Assembly (NCBI GenBank): GCA_965249965.1
Contig: OZ252262.1
Location: 992,001 to 1,056,000 of the forward strand
DNA from: HXMU1420-13 sp965249965
GTDB taxonomy: Bacteria; Bacteroidota; Rhodothermia; Balneolales; Balneolaceae
Length of the DNA stretch: 64,000 nucleotides
Reading direction: 5' to 3'
Below the pieces are notes generated by a model. That model was not told the DNA's origin. It did no database searches and was given only the letters and a program-made list of their open reading frames with translations. Position numbers and translations under genes: made by a program. Positions 43,436 through 53,122 of the stretch are shown in pieces. Numbering within the stretch: position 1 is the stretch's first letter; each line of letters opens with the position of its first letter.

Positions 43436-44420
43436 ATTGATGAGAGATTACAATTCTACCAATTTGACCACCGGATAGAATTTTATCGATTTCAGTGTCT
43501 ATTTTATCGAGTGTAACAATCTTGAAATAGTTTTCCGGTAGTTGTTTGAAGTCCAATTTAGCAGCCTGTTTCCAGATTTCTTCCCTGAGGGATCTTACAC
43601 AAAAAGCGGAGTCAATACCCAATAGCGCGATTCCTCTTAGAATAAATGGAAGAACATTTGTTTTTAATTCGATGCCCATAACATTGCCGCAACAAGTAAC
43701 AGCACCTTTTGGGTACGTTTGAGTTAAAACAGCATCTAATAGTTTTCCACCAACTGTTTCAATACAGCCAGCCCATTTACGTGGATGAAGAGGTCTGGTG
43801 TTTTCTGGGATTAAATCATTGGATGAAATTATTTCATGTGCTCCTAAATGTTCAAGAAATGTGTTAACCTCTGATTTTCGGGTTGAAGCAAATACATCAT
43901 ATCCTATTGAAGACAACGCAAAAACGGCAAAAGATCCAACCCCACCTGTTGATCCAGTAACAAGGATTGGACCAGAATCAGGTTGAATACCTTCCACTTT
44001 TAAACGGTGAATCCCATATAAAGCGGTAAATCCTGCGGTACCCATAACCATGCTTTCCACTGGGCTCATTGTTGTAGGTAATGGAACTAACCATTCAACA
44101 GGTACTTTTATTAAACCTCCAAATCCACCATAGGTGTTAGTACCTAAATCATTTCCTGTAACGATCACCCAGTCATTGATCTTGTACCTACCAGTTTTAT
44201 CATCAAGAATTTTACCAACAGCATCTATTCCGGGAATATGTGGATAACACCGAGTAACGTTATTTAGTCCACGGGCAGAAAGCGCATCTTTATAATTTAA
44301 AGAAGAATAATGGACCTTGATCGTAACCACATGATCAGGTAAAGAATCAGTAGAAACCTGTTGAACAGAGGCTTGGTGATGATAATCAACGAAGTAAGCC
44401 GTAAATGAGTCAGGAATCAT
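43434..44420 (-). CDS. YhdH/AcuI-type zinc-free quinone (acrylyl-CoA) reductase
   Basis: 328 aa, MDR superfamily. Signatures of the YhdH/AcuI group: SSLNYKDALSARGLNNVTRCYPHIPGIDAVGKI, VIVTGNDLGTNTYGGFGGLIKVP, VMGTAGFTALYGIHRL, VTGSTGGVGSFAVFALSSIGYDV (NADPH motif). It probably reduces acrylyl-CoA or related enoyl substrates with NADPH. The start overlaps the aldehyde dehydrogenase stop by 4 bases. It is the last gene of an SDR-ALDH-MDR operon. Confidence 0.92.
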   Translation of the reverse strand: MIPDSFTAYFVDYHHQASVQQVSTDSLPDHVVTIKVHYSSLNYKDALSARGLNNVTRCYPHIPGIDAVGKILDDKTGRYKINDWVIVTGNDLGTNTYGGFGGLIKVPVEWLVPLPTTMSPVESMVMGTAGFTALYGIHRLKVEGIQPDSGPILVTGSTGGVGSFAVFALSSIGYDVFASTRKSEVNTFLEHLGAHEIISSNDLIPENTRPLHPRKWAGCIETVGGKLLDAVLTQTYPKGAVTCCGNVMGIELKTNVLPFILRGIALLGIDSAFCVRSLREEIWKQAAKLDFKQLPENYFKIVTLDKIDTEIDKILSGGQIGRIVISHQ

Positions 44421-45787
44421 CTGAAAATCGTTTTAAGCCATTTAATCTTTCCATCATAAGGGGCATAACGTATCGGGATATCGACTAAAAAATTCTTTTT
44501 CATAATACTCTTCTGATGTGAGAAAGAGTCGAAACTAGCTTTGCCATGGTAAGAGCCAAATCCACTGGCACCAACGCCCCCAAAACTAAGGTGATGGTTA
44601 CCAAACTGAGCTATCGTATCGTTAATCGCCCCTCCACCAAAAGGCACCCGCTCTAAAACCAGTCGCTCTGTGTCGGAATCGGAAGTAAAAACATACAAGG
44701 CGAGAGGTCGTGGAGTATTTAAGACTTGATGTATAGCGTCATTAATATCAGTAAAACTTAGTACAGGCAAAATTGGTCCAAAAATCTCATCTTGCATGAT
44801 ATCATCCTTCCAGGTTATATCACGCAGAATGGTTGGTGAGATATAAAGATCCTCTGAATTACTTAGTCCACCAGTAACAACTGTACCATTACTTAAAAAA
44901 GTTGTCAGTCTTTGAAAATGATCAGTATTTATAATTCGAGGATAATCATCAGATTGGGATGGATCATCCCCATATAATTCATGGATAGCCTTATCCAGTT
45001 CAATTAAAAAATCTTCTTTTATAGACTCCTGAACCATGAGATAATCCGGTGCCACACAAGTTTGACCTGCATTAACAAATTTTCCCCAAACTATTCGTTT
45101 AGCTGAAATTTGCAGATTTGCAGTTTCATCGACAATACAGGGTGATTTTCCGCCAAGTTCTAAGGTAACAGGAATTAACCTTTTGGCAGCAGATTGCATA
45201 ATAATTTTTCCTACCCGGGTACTTCCAGTGAAGAAAATGTAATTGAAGTCTAGTTCAAGTAATGCGCTACTTGTTTCCACGCCACCTAGCACTGTTGTTA
45301 CAACTTTAGTGTCGAAATATTTGGGAAGCAATTTTGCAATTATCTCAGATGTATGCGGAGTCAATTCCGATGGTTTAATTATAGCCGTATTTCCCGCCGC
45401 CAAAGCGCCAACTAAAGGAAGCAGGCATAATTGAATCGGATAATTCCATGGGGATATAATTAACACGTTGCCGTAAGGCTCTTTTAGGATATAATTTCTT
45501 GATGGGAAATTAACCATCGCTGTTGGGACCGTTTTGGGCTTTACCCAACGATAGATGTTCTTAAGGGCAAAATTAATTTCATTGATGATGAGTCCGATTT
45601 CAGTACCAAATGTTTCAAATGGTGATTTTCGGAAATCTTGAAATACGGCATTTATAAGCTCCTTTTCATTTTCCTTTAATAGTCGTTTTAGTGTTTTTAA
45701 TTGTTTTATTCTAAAATCAATTGGCTTGGTATTTCCATCAAGAAAAAAACGACGTTGTTCTTCAAGTAATGATGAGTAATTATTCAT
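44417..45787 (-). CDS. Aldehyde dehydrogenase (ALDH3-like)
   Basis: 456 aa from the ATG at 45785-45787. Motifs: NVLIISPWNYPIQLCLLPLVGALAAGNTAIIKPSE, FFTGSTRVGKIIMQSAAK, VTLELGGKSPCIVD (catalytic Glu), GQTCVAPDYL (catalytic Cys), EIFGPILPVL, and HLSFGGVGASGFGSYHGKASFDSFSHQK (class 3 C-terminus). It oxidises aldehydes with NAD(P)+; ALDH3 types often take fatty aldehydes. A longer frame to 45826 would overlap the SDR gene by 47 bases; the chosen ATG overlaps it by 8, typical of coupling. Confidence 0.94.
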   Translation of the reverse strand: MNNYSSLLEEQRRFFLDGNTKPIDFRIKQLKTLKRLLKENEKELINAVFQDFRKSPFETFGTEIGLIINEINFALKNIYRWVKPKTVPTAMVNFPSRNYILKEPYGNVLIISPWNYPIQLCLLPLVGALAAGNTAIIKPSELTPHTSEIIAKLLPKYFDTKVVTTVLGGVETSSALLELDFNYIFFTGSTRVGKIIMQSAAKRLIPVTLELGGKSPCIVDETANLQISAKRIVWGKFVNAGQTCVAPDYLMVQESIKEDFLIELDKAIHELYGDDPSQSDDYPRIINTDHFQRLTTFLSNGTVVTGGLSNSEDLYISPTILRDITWKDDIMQDEIFGPILPVLSFTDINDAIHQVLNTPRPLALYVFTSDSDTERLVLERVPFGGGAINDTIAQFGNHHLSFGGVGASGFGSYHGKASFDSFSHQKSIMKKNFLVDIPIRYAPYDGKIKWLKTIFR

Positions 45788-46598
45788 TATTGTGCCCTTT
45801 AAACGTATCCATAGAAGAATAAACATGGAAAATCTTGTCAGCGGCCCAATCGTATAAAAACTGAGGTAAAAGTCCGCGAACCAATGTAGTAATCTTCACA
45901 AGATTGGGGGCTTTTAACGTGGTTTTATTCTTTTCAACAAATCGAATAATCTTATCAGTAATTTTATCGGGATCAAGCAATGGCATGAATCTGGGAGGAG
46001 TTACTCCTGAGAACATTTCAGTTCCAATGTATCCAGGCATTACATTTGTAAATTTAATTCCGGGATGAGTTCTTTTTAATTCGAGTCGTAAAGATTCTAC
46101 CCAACCAACGGCCCCCCATTTACTCGAAACATATACTACCATACCAGGGTTTGGTGTTAATCCGGCTGAAGACGTTATGGCTATTATATGCCCGGAATTT
46201 GATGCCATCATTGGTCCAAGAAAAGCGTTAGTTACATACATTAATGCAAGCTGATTTACGCCAATGGTTCTGGTGATATCAGCACTTGAGTGTTCATGAA
46301 ATGGTTTGCCAACAATGATTCCCGCGTTGTTAAAAAGTATATCTATTTGATTGTATGCTTGAATTACCTCTTTAGCTGCTTCATCAACTAGATCAGGATT
46401 TGACACATCTACTTTTTGAGTAGAAACACTGTACCCGAGACTCAAAAGTCTATCCGATGTGTTCTTCATCTGCTCAACGTTGATGTCCCAGATTATCAGA
46501 TGACGGGCTCCCTTTATTAATGCTTTTTCTCCCATTAAAAGCCCAATTCCGCTAGCTCCACCAGTGACCAAAACAACTTTATCTTTAAACGAACTCAT
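45780..46598 (-). CDS. Short-chain dehydrogenase/reductase
   Basis: 272 aa. NAD(P) motif VVLVTGGASGIGLLMGE, Asp (IIWDIN) suggesting NAD preference, LFNNAGIIVGKPF (NNAG), IIAITSSAG (catalytic Ser), YVSSKWGAVGW (YxxxK). The C-terminus has a basic region and possible membrane contact (VRGLLPQFLYDW). It resembles retinol- or alcohol-dehydrogenase-type SDRs. First gene of the operon with ALDH and the AcuI-like reductase, which suggests oxidation of an alcohol to aldehyde to acid. Confidence 0.92.
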   Translation of the reverse strand: MSSFKDKVVLVTGGASGIGLLMGEKALIKGARHLIIWDINVEQMKNTSDRLLSLGYSVSTQKVDVSNPDLVDEAAKEVIQAYNQIDILFNNAGIIVGKPFHEHSSADITRTIGVNQLALMYVTNAFLGPMMASNSGHIIAITSSAGLTPNPGMVVYVSSKWGAVGWVESLRLELKRTHPGIKFTNVMPGYIGTEMFSGVTPPRFMPLLDPDKITDKIIRFVEKNKTTLKAPNLVKITTLVRGLLPQFLYDWAADKIFHVYSSMDTFKGHNNE

Positions 46599-46696
46599 GT
46601 AACTCCTTTAATTTTAGGGAAGCTAATCATTTACAAATCATAAACTCAAAATGCTTTTCATTCGATATGGCACCTCTTATTTTAATTAGAAACACT

Positions 46697-48322
46697 ATGA
46701 AAAAAATTGCTCTTCTTCTCACTTTAGTTTTCACAATTCAAAGCTGTAACGATTCTCAGGATGCATATGTAGGAGCTGACAGTATTTCTCAGGAAAAAAT
46801 GATGGATCATATTATTGAATTATCATCTGATGAATACATGGGGCGTGGTACCGGAACGGAGGGTGAACAAATGTCGGTCGACTATATAGTGTCCGAGCTC
46901 AAAGAAATGGGGGCTACTTCAGAGGTAGAAGATGGAAGTTTTGTTCAGAAATTCCCGTTAGTTGGTCAGACAACTTCAAACCATCGATTTACAATTGGTG
47001 ATAATACAGCTAGCTATTTTGACGATTTTGTTGCTTGGCCAGCCGATGAAGAATCAAATATAAACATCTCCAATGCAGAACTAGTGTATGTGGGCTATGG
47101 GATTCAAGCACCTGAAGAGGATTGGGATGATTTCAAAAATTTAGATGTAGAAGGAAAGGTTCTTATCATAAAAAATAACGATCCGGGTTACGATGAAGAT
47201 CTATTCGGGGGTGCCGCGCGATTGTATTATGGCCGCTGGTCGTACAAATTCGAAAAAGCGAAAGAAATGGGGGCGCTCGGAGCCATCATTATACATACAA
47301 CAGAAACGGCAGGATATGGGTGGAACGTTGTTTCGAATAGTTGGAGTAGAGAGCGCTTTAATGTGAAAACAGAAGCCTCAGCCACAGAGCTGAATGCATG
47401 GATAACCTACGACTTTGCTAAAGAAGTATTTGAAGATGCAGACCTGGATATTGATGAAATGTTGAATGCTGCTGATAGTCCAGAGTTTGAGCCAGTATCC
47501 TTAGGTAATGTAACTTTAAGTGCTGGTTTAGATGCCGAGTATCGTACAATTAATGCGCAAAACGTGTTGGGCGTTATTGAAGGATCTGATCCTGATTTAA
47601 AAGAAGAATTTCTAGTACTAACGGCTCATTTCGATCACCTGGGTGTTACAGTACCCGTTGATGGCGATGATATCAACAATGGCGCAGAAGATAATGCTGC
47701 CGGAGTAAGTGCACTTCTAGAAATGATGAGGGCTTACAAAGATCAGCAACCAAACATTAAACGCAGCGTTCTAGGGTTGATAGTATCAGCAGAAGAGGTT
47801 GGTTTACTAGGATCAAAATATTGGGCAGAAAATCCTACTATTGACCCAGGTAAAGTAAGTGGAAACATCAACCTGGATGGGATGAATGTGTACGGCCTCA
47901 CCAATGAGCTTGTGGTAATTGGATATGGAAGAAATTCGATTGGAACCCTAGTTAAAAAACATGCTGAGTTAACCAACAGAAGAGTTATGGCAGACCCAAA
48001 CCCAGAGCTGGGTTTATTTTATAGATCAGATCACTTTAGTTTAGCAAAAGTTGGAATCCCCGCTATTTTCCCGATTCCCGGGCGTGACTTTGTTGGAAAA
48101 GATGAGGCATTTTCTGCTTTGATAGACAGTGTATCTTCTGCAAATTATCACACCGTGAATGATGAAATTAATGAATATTGGGATTTTTCAGGAGCCACCG
48201 AAGATACCCGGCTATTATATAAAGTAGGAGTTGATATTCTTAATGCTTACGACTTACAAAAATGGGTGGCCGGTGACGAATTTGAAGCCGCCAGACTTGA
48301 ATCTTTAAATTCAGAATTATGA
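46697..48322 (+). CDS. M28-family metallopeptidase lipoprotein with PA domain
   Basis: 541 aa from ATG 46697. Lipoprotein signal (MKKIALLLTLVFTIQSC). PA-type insert about 110-270 (VYVGYGIQAPEEDWDDF, VLIIKNNDPGYD, GALGAIIIHT). M28 zinc-site motifs: LTAHFDHLGV (His, Asp), NNGAEDNAAGVSALLEM (bridging Asp), VSAEEVGLLGSKYW (Glu-Glu), YRSDHFSLAKVGIPAIF (His). It is an exopeptidase on the outer or periplasmic face. Its stop overlaps the next start by 4 bases, so it is coupled to the DUF2911 lipoprotein. Confidence 0.93.
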   Translation: MKKIALLLTLVFTIQSCNDSQDAYVGADSISQEKMMDHIIELSSDEYMGRGTGTEGEQMSVDYIVSELKEMGATSEVEDGSFVQKFPLVGQTTSNHRFTIGDNTASYFDDFVAWPADEESNINISNAELVYVGYGIQAPEEDWDDFKNLDVEGKVLIIKNNDPGYDEDLFGGAARLYYGRWSYKFEKAKEMGALGAIIIHTTETAGYGWNVVSNSWSRERFNVKTEASATELNAWITYDFAKEVFEDADLDIDEMLNAADSPEFEPVSLGNVTLSAGLDAEYRTINAQNVLGVIEGSDPDLKEEFLVLTAHFDHLGVTVPVDGDDINNGAEDNAAGVSALLEMMRAYKDQQPNIKRSVLGLIVSAEEVGLLGSKYWAENPTIDPGKVSGNINLDGMNVYGLTNELVVIGYGRNSIGTLVKKHAELTNRRVMADPNPELGLFYRSDHFSLAKVGIPAIFPIPGRDFVGKDEAFSALIDSVSSANYHTVNDEINEYWDFSGATEDTRLLYKVGVDILNAYDLQKWVAGDEFEAARLESLNSEL

Positions 48323-49455
48323 GACTCACAATAATCGCTATTCTTTTATTAATCACGTCATGCACTTCCCCAGCCGATGATTACAATGGATTTGTAACTA
48401 GACTTGGAAATGATACGCTTGCGGTTGAAAACTTTAAACTTGATGGAAATCAATTTCATGCCGATGTAGTGGTTCGGTCCCCCATAACAATACTAACCAG
48501 ATATGAGGCAACACTAAATGAAGCAGGTGGAGTAGATAGTTTAATTGAGTATCGGTTTGATCCAGAAGCTGGCTTTTCAGGATCCGGTTCTTTTGTACGG
48601 TCCATTAAAACCGAGGGTGACAGTTTAAATATTTCATTCCTAAGAAATGGGGAAACCCAAACGATTATGATTGAAAAAGAAGATGGAATCATTCCATTTA
48701 TCGAGTATACGCACTGGCCATTTGAACTGGCTTTACTTCAGGCTATAGGCGAGGATAGTGTGATGGTTCCAATGCTTGCAGGAAGCCGTGCCAGAGGATT
48801 TTTAATTGCGAATCTTGGTGGAGAAGTAAGAACAGTTCGACACCCCTCCAGGGGAGTTATGGATGTAACTGTTAATGCGAATGGTGATCTTGAAACACTA
48901 GACGCTGCGCAAACTACAAGAAAACTAATTGTTCAAAGAACCGAAGGCGAAAACGTTGAACGAGCAGCGAAGCAGTTTGCAAGGGCAGAAGCCAACGGCC
49001 GAGGGTTTGGCGCTTTATCGGGCGCTATTATTGAAGATTTTGAAGTTCGTGGGGTAAGTTTCACGTTAGATTATGGGTCACCATCGAAAAGAGGTAGAGA
49101 TCTCTTTGGCGGTATAGTGCCTTATGGCGAGCGTTGGAGAACAGGTGCAAATCGCGCGACACATATCAAGTTTGATCAGGAAATTTCTATAGGTGGATTG
49201 ACTGCTCCAGCCGCAGAGTATACCCTATTTAGTATTCCGGAAGAAGATGGTGGAACGTTAATTGTAAATACACAAACCGGTCAAAACGGCCGTAGTTATA
49301 ACGAGGAGTTAGATCTTGGCCGAATTGAACTTCAAAGAGAAGTAAATTCAGAATCGGTGGAAGCCTTCACAATTACGGTAACAGAAACAGAAGACGGCGG
49401 AAGATTAAATCTTATGTGGGGTACAACGATTTATTATGTTGATATTGAATTCTAA
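48319..49455 (+). CDS. DUF2911 domain lipoprotein
   Basis: 378 aa. Lipoprotein signal with lipobox ITSC (Cys about 15). N-terminal part about 20-230 is unknown; the C-terminal DUF2911 domain has FTLDYGSPSKRGRDLFGGIVPYGERWRTGANRATHIKFDQ, VGGLTAPAAEYTLFSIP and IVNTQTGQNGRSY. DUF2911 is common in Bacteroidota and related groups; no activity is known. It is translationally coupled to the M28 peptidase upstream. Confidence 0.9.
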   Translation: MRLTIIAILLLITSCTSPADDYNGFVTRLGNDTLAVENFKLDGNQFHADVVVRSPITILTRYEATLNEAGGVDSLIEYRFDPEAGFSGSGSFVRSIKTEGDSLNISFLRNGETQTIMIEKEDGIIPFIEYTHWPFELALLQAIGEDSVMVPMLAGSRARGFLIANLGGEVRTVRHPSRGVMDVTVNANGDLETLDAAQTTRKLIVQRTEGENVERAAKQFARAEANGRGFGALSGAIIEDFEVRGVSFTLDYGSPSKRGRDLFGGIVPYGERWRTGANRATHIKFDQEISIGGLTAPAAEYTLFSIPEEDGGTLIVNTQTGQNGRSYNEELDLGRIELQREVNSESVEAFTITVTETEDGGRLNLMWGTTIYYVDIEF

Positions 49456-49519
49456 ATCTTGATTCGATTAAGGAAAGGGTATGTGAACCGATAATCAGAA
49501 GTGAATAAGTGTCGCTATA

Positions 49520-51022
49520 ATGGAAAATAAAACGCTCCTTTTTGAACGACTAATGGAGAATGTGACTGAAACCGTATTCTTCAAAGACTTAAATAGTCGT
49601 TTCATTGCAATAAATAAAAGTGGAGCACAGAAATTTGGTCTAAAAAAACCCGAAGAAGTTGTCGGTAAAACCGACTTTGATTTCTTTGCAATCGAGCATG
49701 CCCAAAAAGCGTTGGAAGATGAGCATAAAATTCTGCAAACACTCGAGCCAATTATAGATACTGTTGAACGAGAAGTATTTAATGATACTGAGAGAACAGT
49801 TCGGTGGACATCAACAAGTAAATTCCCTCTATTTGATGATGTAGGTACTCTTATTGGAACTTATGGGATTACAAAAGACATCACCACAGAAAGACAAAAT
49901 TTTGAAGAGATTCATCATTTAAAGGAACAAATTGAGGCGCTTTTTAATGCTATTCCAAGCATGATCTTTGTGAAAGATGGAAAGGGAAAATATGTGATGG
50001 CAAATCAGGCAGCCAAAGATTTTTTCGATCCGGATGATGGAAAATTGATTGGTAAAACAGACGTAGATCTAGGGGTGCCTGCTGAACGAGCTGAAAAGTA
50101 TCTGGAAATAGAACGGCAGGTTATAAAAACAAAAAAACCGGCATTCAATCGCGAAGAAAAAACCATTCAACATGATGGCACCGAGCAATGGCACCAGACT
50201 ACAAAAGTACCATTCGCTAAAACCAAAGATGATGAAACAACGGTACTATCTTTAGTTACAGATGTAACAAAACGTGTAGAATATGAGGTTGAACTTGCAG
50301 AATCGCTTCAAACGATAAGTAAGCAAAATGAACGACTTTCGAACTTCGCCCATATCGTGTCACATAATTTAAGAAACCATGCCGGTGGCATTTCATTGTT
50401 GGTTGAACTTATAGAAGATGCGAACTCAGAAACCGAGAAAAAAGAGCTTCATGAGTTACTGGGAAAAGCATCCGAACGACTTAATGAAACGATTGCCGAT
50501 TTAAATGACATAATAGATCGCCAGAGTAAGGTTGAGGCAGATTTAAAAAACATCGATTTCCGTGAAACTTTAAATGGAATTAAAGATGTGCTGAAGACTG
50601 AAATCAGACGCAATAATGTAATCATTGAAGAGGATATTGAAGATAATCTGATGTTCAAATACAGCCCGGCTTACTTAGAAAGTATTGTGCTGAATCTAAT
50701 TTCAAATGCGATTAAATATCGATGTACCGATAAACGCCCGATTATAAAATTGAAAGCGTGGAAAGAAAATGGCCGGGCGCAGTTTGTGGTGCAAGACAAT
50801 GGACGTGGAATTGATCTGGAAAAATATGGTGATAAGATTTTTGGGATGTATAAAACATTCCACAATAACGAGAACTCAAAAGGAATAGGGCTCTACATTA
50901 CCAAAAACCAAATCGAAGCACTTGGTGGAAGTATTCACGTTGAAAGCACGCCAAATGTGGGGTCAACCTTTACGGTAGATTTTGGAAAACAGCATAGAAA
51001 TCGAATGCTCGTTCCGGATTAA
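49520..51022 (+). CDS. Soluble PAS-PAS sensor histidine kinase
   Basis: 500 aa, no TM. PAS 1 about 8-130 (NVTETVFFKDLNSRFIAINKS) and PAS 2 about 135-258 (IPSMIFVKDGKGKYVMANQAAKDFF), each followed by a DIT-type end (TKDITTER, VTDVTKRVE). HisKA about 270-345 with FAHIVSHNLRNHAGGI (phospho-His in SHNLRN). HATPase about 380-490 (LNLISNAIKYR, DNGRGIDL, GIGLYITKNQIEALGG, GSTFTVDF). No adjacent receiver gene. This kinase type differs from the three HisKA_2 kinases at 34-41 kb. Confidence 0.93.
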   Translation: MENKTLLFERLMENVTETVFFKDLNSRFIAINKSGAQKFGLKKPEEVVGKTDFDFFAIEHAQKALEDEHKILQTLEPIIDTVEREVFNDTERTVRWTSTSKFPLFDDVGTLIGTYGITKDITTERQNFEEIHHLKEQIEALFNAIPSMIFVKDGKGKYVMANQAAKDFFDPDDGKLIGKTDVDLGVPAERAEKYLEIERQVIKTKKPAFNREEKTIQHDGTEQWHQTTKVPFAKTKDDETTVLSLVTDVTKRVEYEVELAESLQTISKQNERLSNFAHIVSHNLRNHAGGISLLVELIEDANSETEKKELHELLGKASERLNETIADLNDIIDRQSKVEADLKNIDFRETLNGIKDVLKTEIRRNNVIIEEDIEDNLMFKYSPAYLESIVLNLISNAIKYRCTDKRPIIKLKAWKENGRAQFVVQDNGRGIDLEKYGDKIFGMYKTFHNNENSKGIGLYITKNQIEALGGSIHVESTPNVGSTFTVDFGKQHRNRMLVPD

Positions 51023-51114
51023 TCAGAGTTGCAATTTTCCTTGAAAATATGTCTCTCTAAAGAGTATTATCGAGAAGAGAATTACCTCTCATTTTCTTCG
51101 AGATTAGGCACTTC

Positions 51115-51954
51115 ATGAACCTAGACTTATTTGAATCAATTGCACTAACACAAAAAGAGCGTTTAAATGCTGCGCTCTTGGAAGTGCCCCCTCACCTACC
51201 CGGGGTTTATACCATGTACGATAAAAACGATAATGTGCTTTATGTGGGTAAAGCGAAGAATTTGTATAAACGCCTTACTTCTTATCGTTACTCGAAATCA
51301 AGAAAAGTTCAAAGGCTGATTGCCCATTTACACCGGGTTGGGGTTGAAATTTGTAAGTCGGAAACAGATGCTATTTTATTGGAAAATTTACTCATTCGTT
51401 CTCTTCGCCCGCCATTTAACGAAGCCAATAAAAAACCGGAAACCTACTATTTTATCTCAACCACAAGGCAAGGAAACAAGAGAGAATTTCGGCTATCCAT
51501 GAGAACGCTAAACGACTATCCCAAAAAATATGGCTGTTTTAAGGGTCATCTCAGGGTTAGAAAAGGGCTAGGTGCATTGCTGAAGCTTTTATACGTGACG
51601 GATACTGAAATCGATTCGGCCTATTTTTTGCCCACTCAGTTATTAAAACGTATTACTCCGATGCGCTATGCCATCCCACTCAATGATCAACGTGGGGTAC
51701 AGGTGCATCAATTTTTAAAGGGAACAAGTGCACATTTACTGGAGGAATTTGAGCAATTAGTTGAAGAAAACCCATTTCGGGATCGTTTTACCAACAAGTA
51801 TTTTGCCAGCGAAGTAGAGCATCTTCGCCTTTTTTACGAGCTAGGTCCTGCACGAAATCAGCTGATGAAAAAAGAATTGAATCTAGAATCGGAATTGATT
51901 CTTCAAGATCAAATAGACGATTTGCAGGCACTACTAGCTGAGCGATTGAACTAG
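51115..51954 (+). CDS. GIY-YIG nuclease-domain protein, UvrC-N/Cho-like
   Basis: 279 aa. GIY-YIG domain about 25-105: LPGVYTMYDKNDNVLYVGKAKNLYKRLTSY, EICKSETDAILLENLLIRSLRPPFN. This matches the N-terminal nuclease of UvrC/Cho and the domain fused to DNA polymerase III epsilon in some bacteria. The remainder (about 110-279) is unassigned, and no HhH or RNase H-like UvrC C-terminal domain follows. It is likely a structure-specific endonuclease in repair. Its stop overlaps the convergent HAD gene by 4 bases. Confidence 0.88.
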   Translation: MNLDLFESIALTQKERLNAALLEVPPHLPGVYTMYDKNDNVLYVGKAKNLYKRLTSYRYSKSRKVQRLIAHLHRVGVEICKSETDAILLENLLIRSLRPPFNEANKKPETYYFISTTRQGNKREFRLSMRTLNDYPKKYGCFKGHLRVRKGLGALLKLLYVTDTEIDSAYFLPTQLLKRITPMRYAIPLNDQRGVQVHQFLKGTSAHLLEEFEQLVEENPFRDRFTNKYFASEVEHLRLFYELGPARNQLMKKELNLESELILQDQIDDLQALLAERLN

Positions 51955-52601
51955 TTCGAGATCAAAGTTTGAAGTCTCTTATCATGTAGAGAATCAACAA
52001 TCAAATCAGCAACAGACAAATCCTGATTCCCCGAGCCCTTGTTGATATAACCAACACAGGTCATTCCGGCAGCTTTAGCTGCAAGCACTCCATTTCGTGA
52101 ATCTTCGATTACCAGACAGTTTTTTGGGTCAATTTGAAAATGAGCGGCGGCCAATAAAAAAATATCAGGAGCAGGCTTCCCATGTTTCGGCATTTCTCCA
52201 CTTACGATATGATCGAAGTATTTTTGTGTTTCTAGTTTTTGAAGAATCAGTTGAATATTCTTCATCAATCCAGAGGATGCAATTGCCATTGGAATATTCC
52301 GGTTTTTGATGTTCTCTAGAAGTGCGATCAACCCGGGATTTGGTGTAAGGTTGCTGGTAGCAAGACCTTGATATTTCCGTTCTTTTTCATCTTGGCGAAG
52401 CTTGCTTACCGAGTGGGATAACTTCCCTTTTTCAGAAATATAACCCCACATTTTTTCACCGGAAATTCCAATAAATGATTGGTACTCTTCAGCTGTGATT
52501 TCAACTCCCAGTTCCGCGAAAAACTGGAAATTTATTTCCCGATAAAGCGATTCTGAATCGAGTAATACCCCATCCAAATCGAAAATCAAAAGGTTGATCA
52601 T
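51951..52601 (-). CDS. HAD-superfamily (subfamily IA) phosphatase, beta-phosphoglucomutase-like
   Basis: 216 aa. Motif I FDLDGVLLDSESLY (nucleophile Asp and acid-base Asp), a cap helix region (FFAELGVEITAEEYQSFIG), motif II IASSG, motif III about KPAPDIFLLAA (Lys), motif IV VIEDSRNGVLAAKAAGMTCVGY. It is a sugar-phosphate-type hydrolase or mutase; the substrate is unknown. It is co-directional with the small membrane protein gene 4 bases upstream. Confidence 0.92.
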   Translation of the reverse strand: MINLLIFDLDGVLLDSESLYREINFQFFAELGVEITAEEYQSFIGISGEKMWGYISEKGKLSHSVSKLRQDEKERKYQGLATSNLTPNPGLIALLENIKNRNIPMAIASSGLMKNIQLILQKLETQKYFDHIVSGEMPKHGKPAPDIFLLAAAHFQIDPKNCLVIEDSRNGVLAAKAAGMTCVGYINKGSGNQDLSVADLIVDSLHDKRLQTLISN

Positions 52602-52605
52602 GTAC

Positions 52606-53046
52606 TTAATAAAGTCCGAGACGGAAATTTAACCCGGTAACCACCATCGCTAATCCTAAAATACTGAGTATCAGAAAAAACTGTTTTGCATATGGCACGT
52701 TTACGTTTTCAGAATCGGTTAAGCCTTTTCTCTTACCAAGAATCATCCACGCAAAGAAAACTACCCAAAGTGCAATTTTAAGTACCACTGTTAGTGAAAT
52801 AGAAGTGGAAAAAGAGAACCATTCGCTCATCGGTAAGTAAATCATAGCCAACCGAAAGCCAATTAAAAACTGGACGGCTAGCAATGCGTGCGACATTTTA
52901 TAAAACGGACGAAAATAGTCTGCGATTACACCGGCATTGCCACTTTTAGCTGCCCAGGGCACTATAATAAATGAGCCCATCCATGCTGCGCCGATTAAGA
53001 TTATTGCAAGGAGTACATGAAGGAGAACAAGAATTGAATATTCCAT
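52606..53046 (-). CDS. Four-TM membrane protein, CopD/DUF2269-like
   Basis: 146 aa with four hydrophobic helices (about 3-28, 48-72, 82-105, 122-142). The first helix carries LHVLLAIILIGAAWMGSFIIVPW, reminiscent of CopD/DUF2269-type proteins where a His in helix 1 may bind heme or copper, and a second His lies in helix 2 (MSHALLAVQF). No function can be fixed. It lies 4 bases before the HAD gene and diverges from the MFS gene. Confidence 0.75.
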   Translation of the reverse strand: MEYSILVLLHVLLAIILIGAAWMGSFIIVPWAAKSGNAGVIADYFRPFYKMSHALLAVQFLIGFRLAMIYLPMSEWFSFSTSISLTVVLKIALWVVFFAWMILGKRKGLTDSENVNVPYAKQFFLILSILGLAMVVTGLNFRLGLY

Positions 53047-53062
53047 AATATTTTGAATTTGG

Positions 53063-53091
53063 TTGACAGAAAATAGCTGTATTTTTAGGAT
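53063..53091 (+). promoter_or_regulatory. Possible sigma-70-type promoter for the MFS transporter
   Basis: TTGACA (53063-53068), 17-base spacer, TAGGAT (53086-53091), ending 31 bases before the TTG start, in the 76-base divergent gap. The -10 is only a 4/6 match, and promoters of this group may follow another consensus. Confidence 0.3.
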
Positions 53092-53122
53092 CGTAAAAGG
53101 CTAGACATCCGGGATTTTAACA

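Noticed and set aside
51115..51954. GIY-YIG protein as a homing endonuclease
   Set aside because: The motif is UvrC/Cho-like, not homing type, and no intron, intein or mobile element is nearby.
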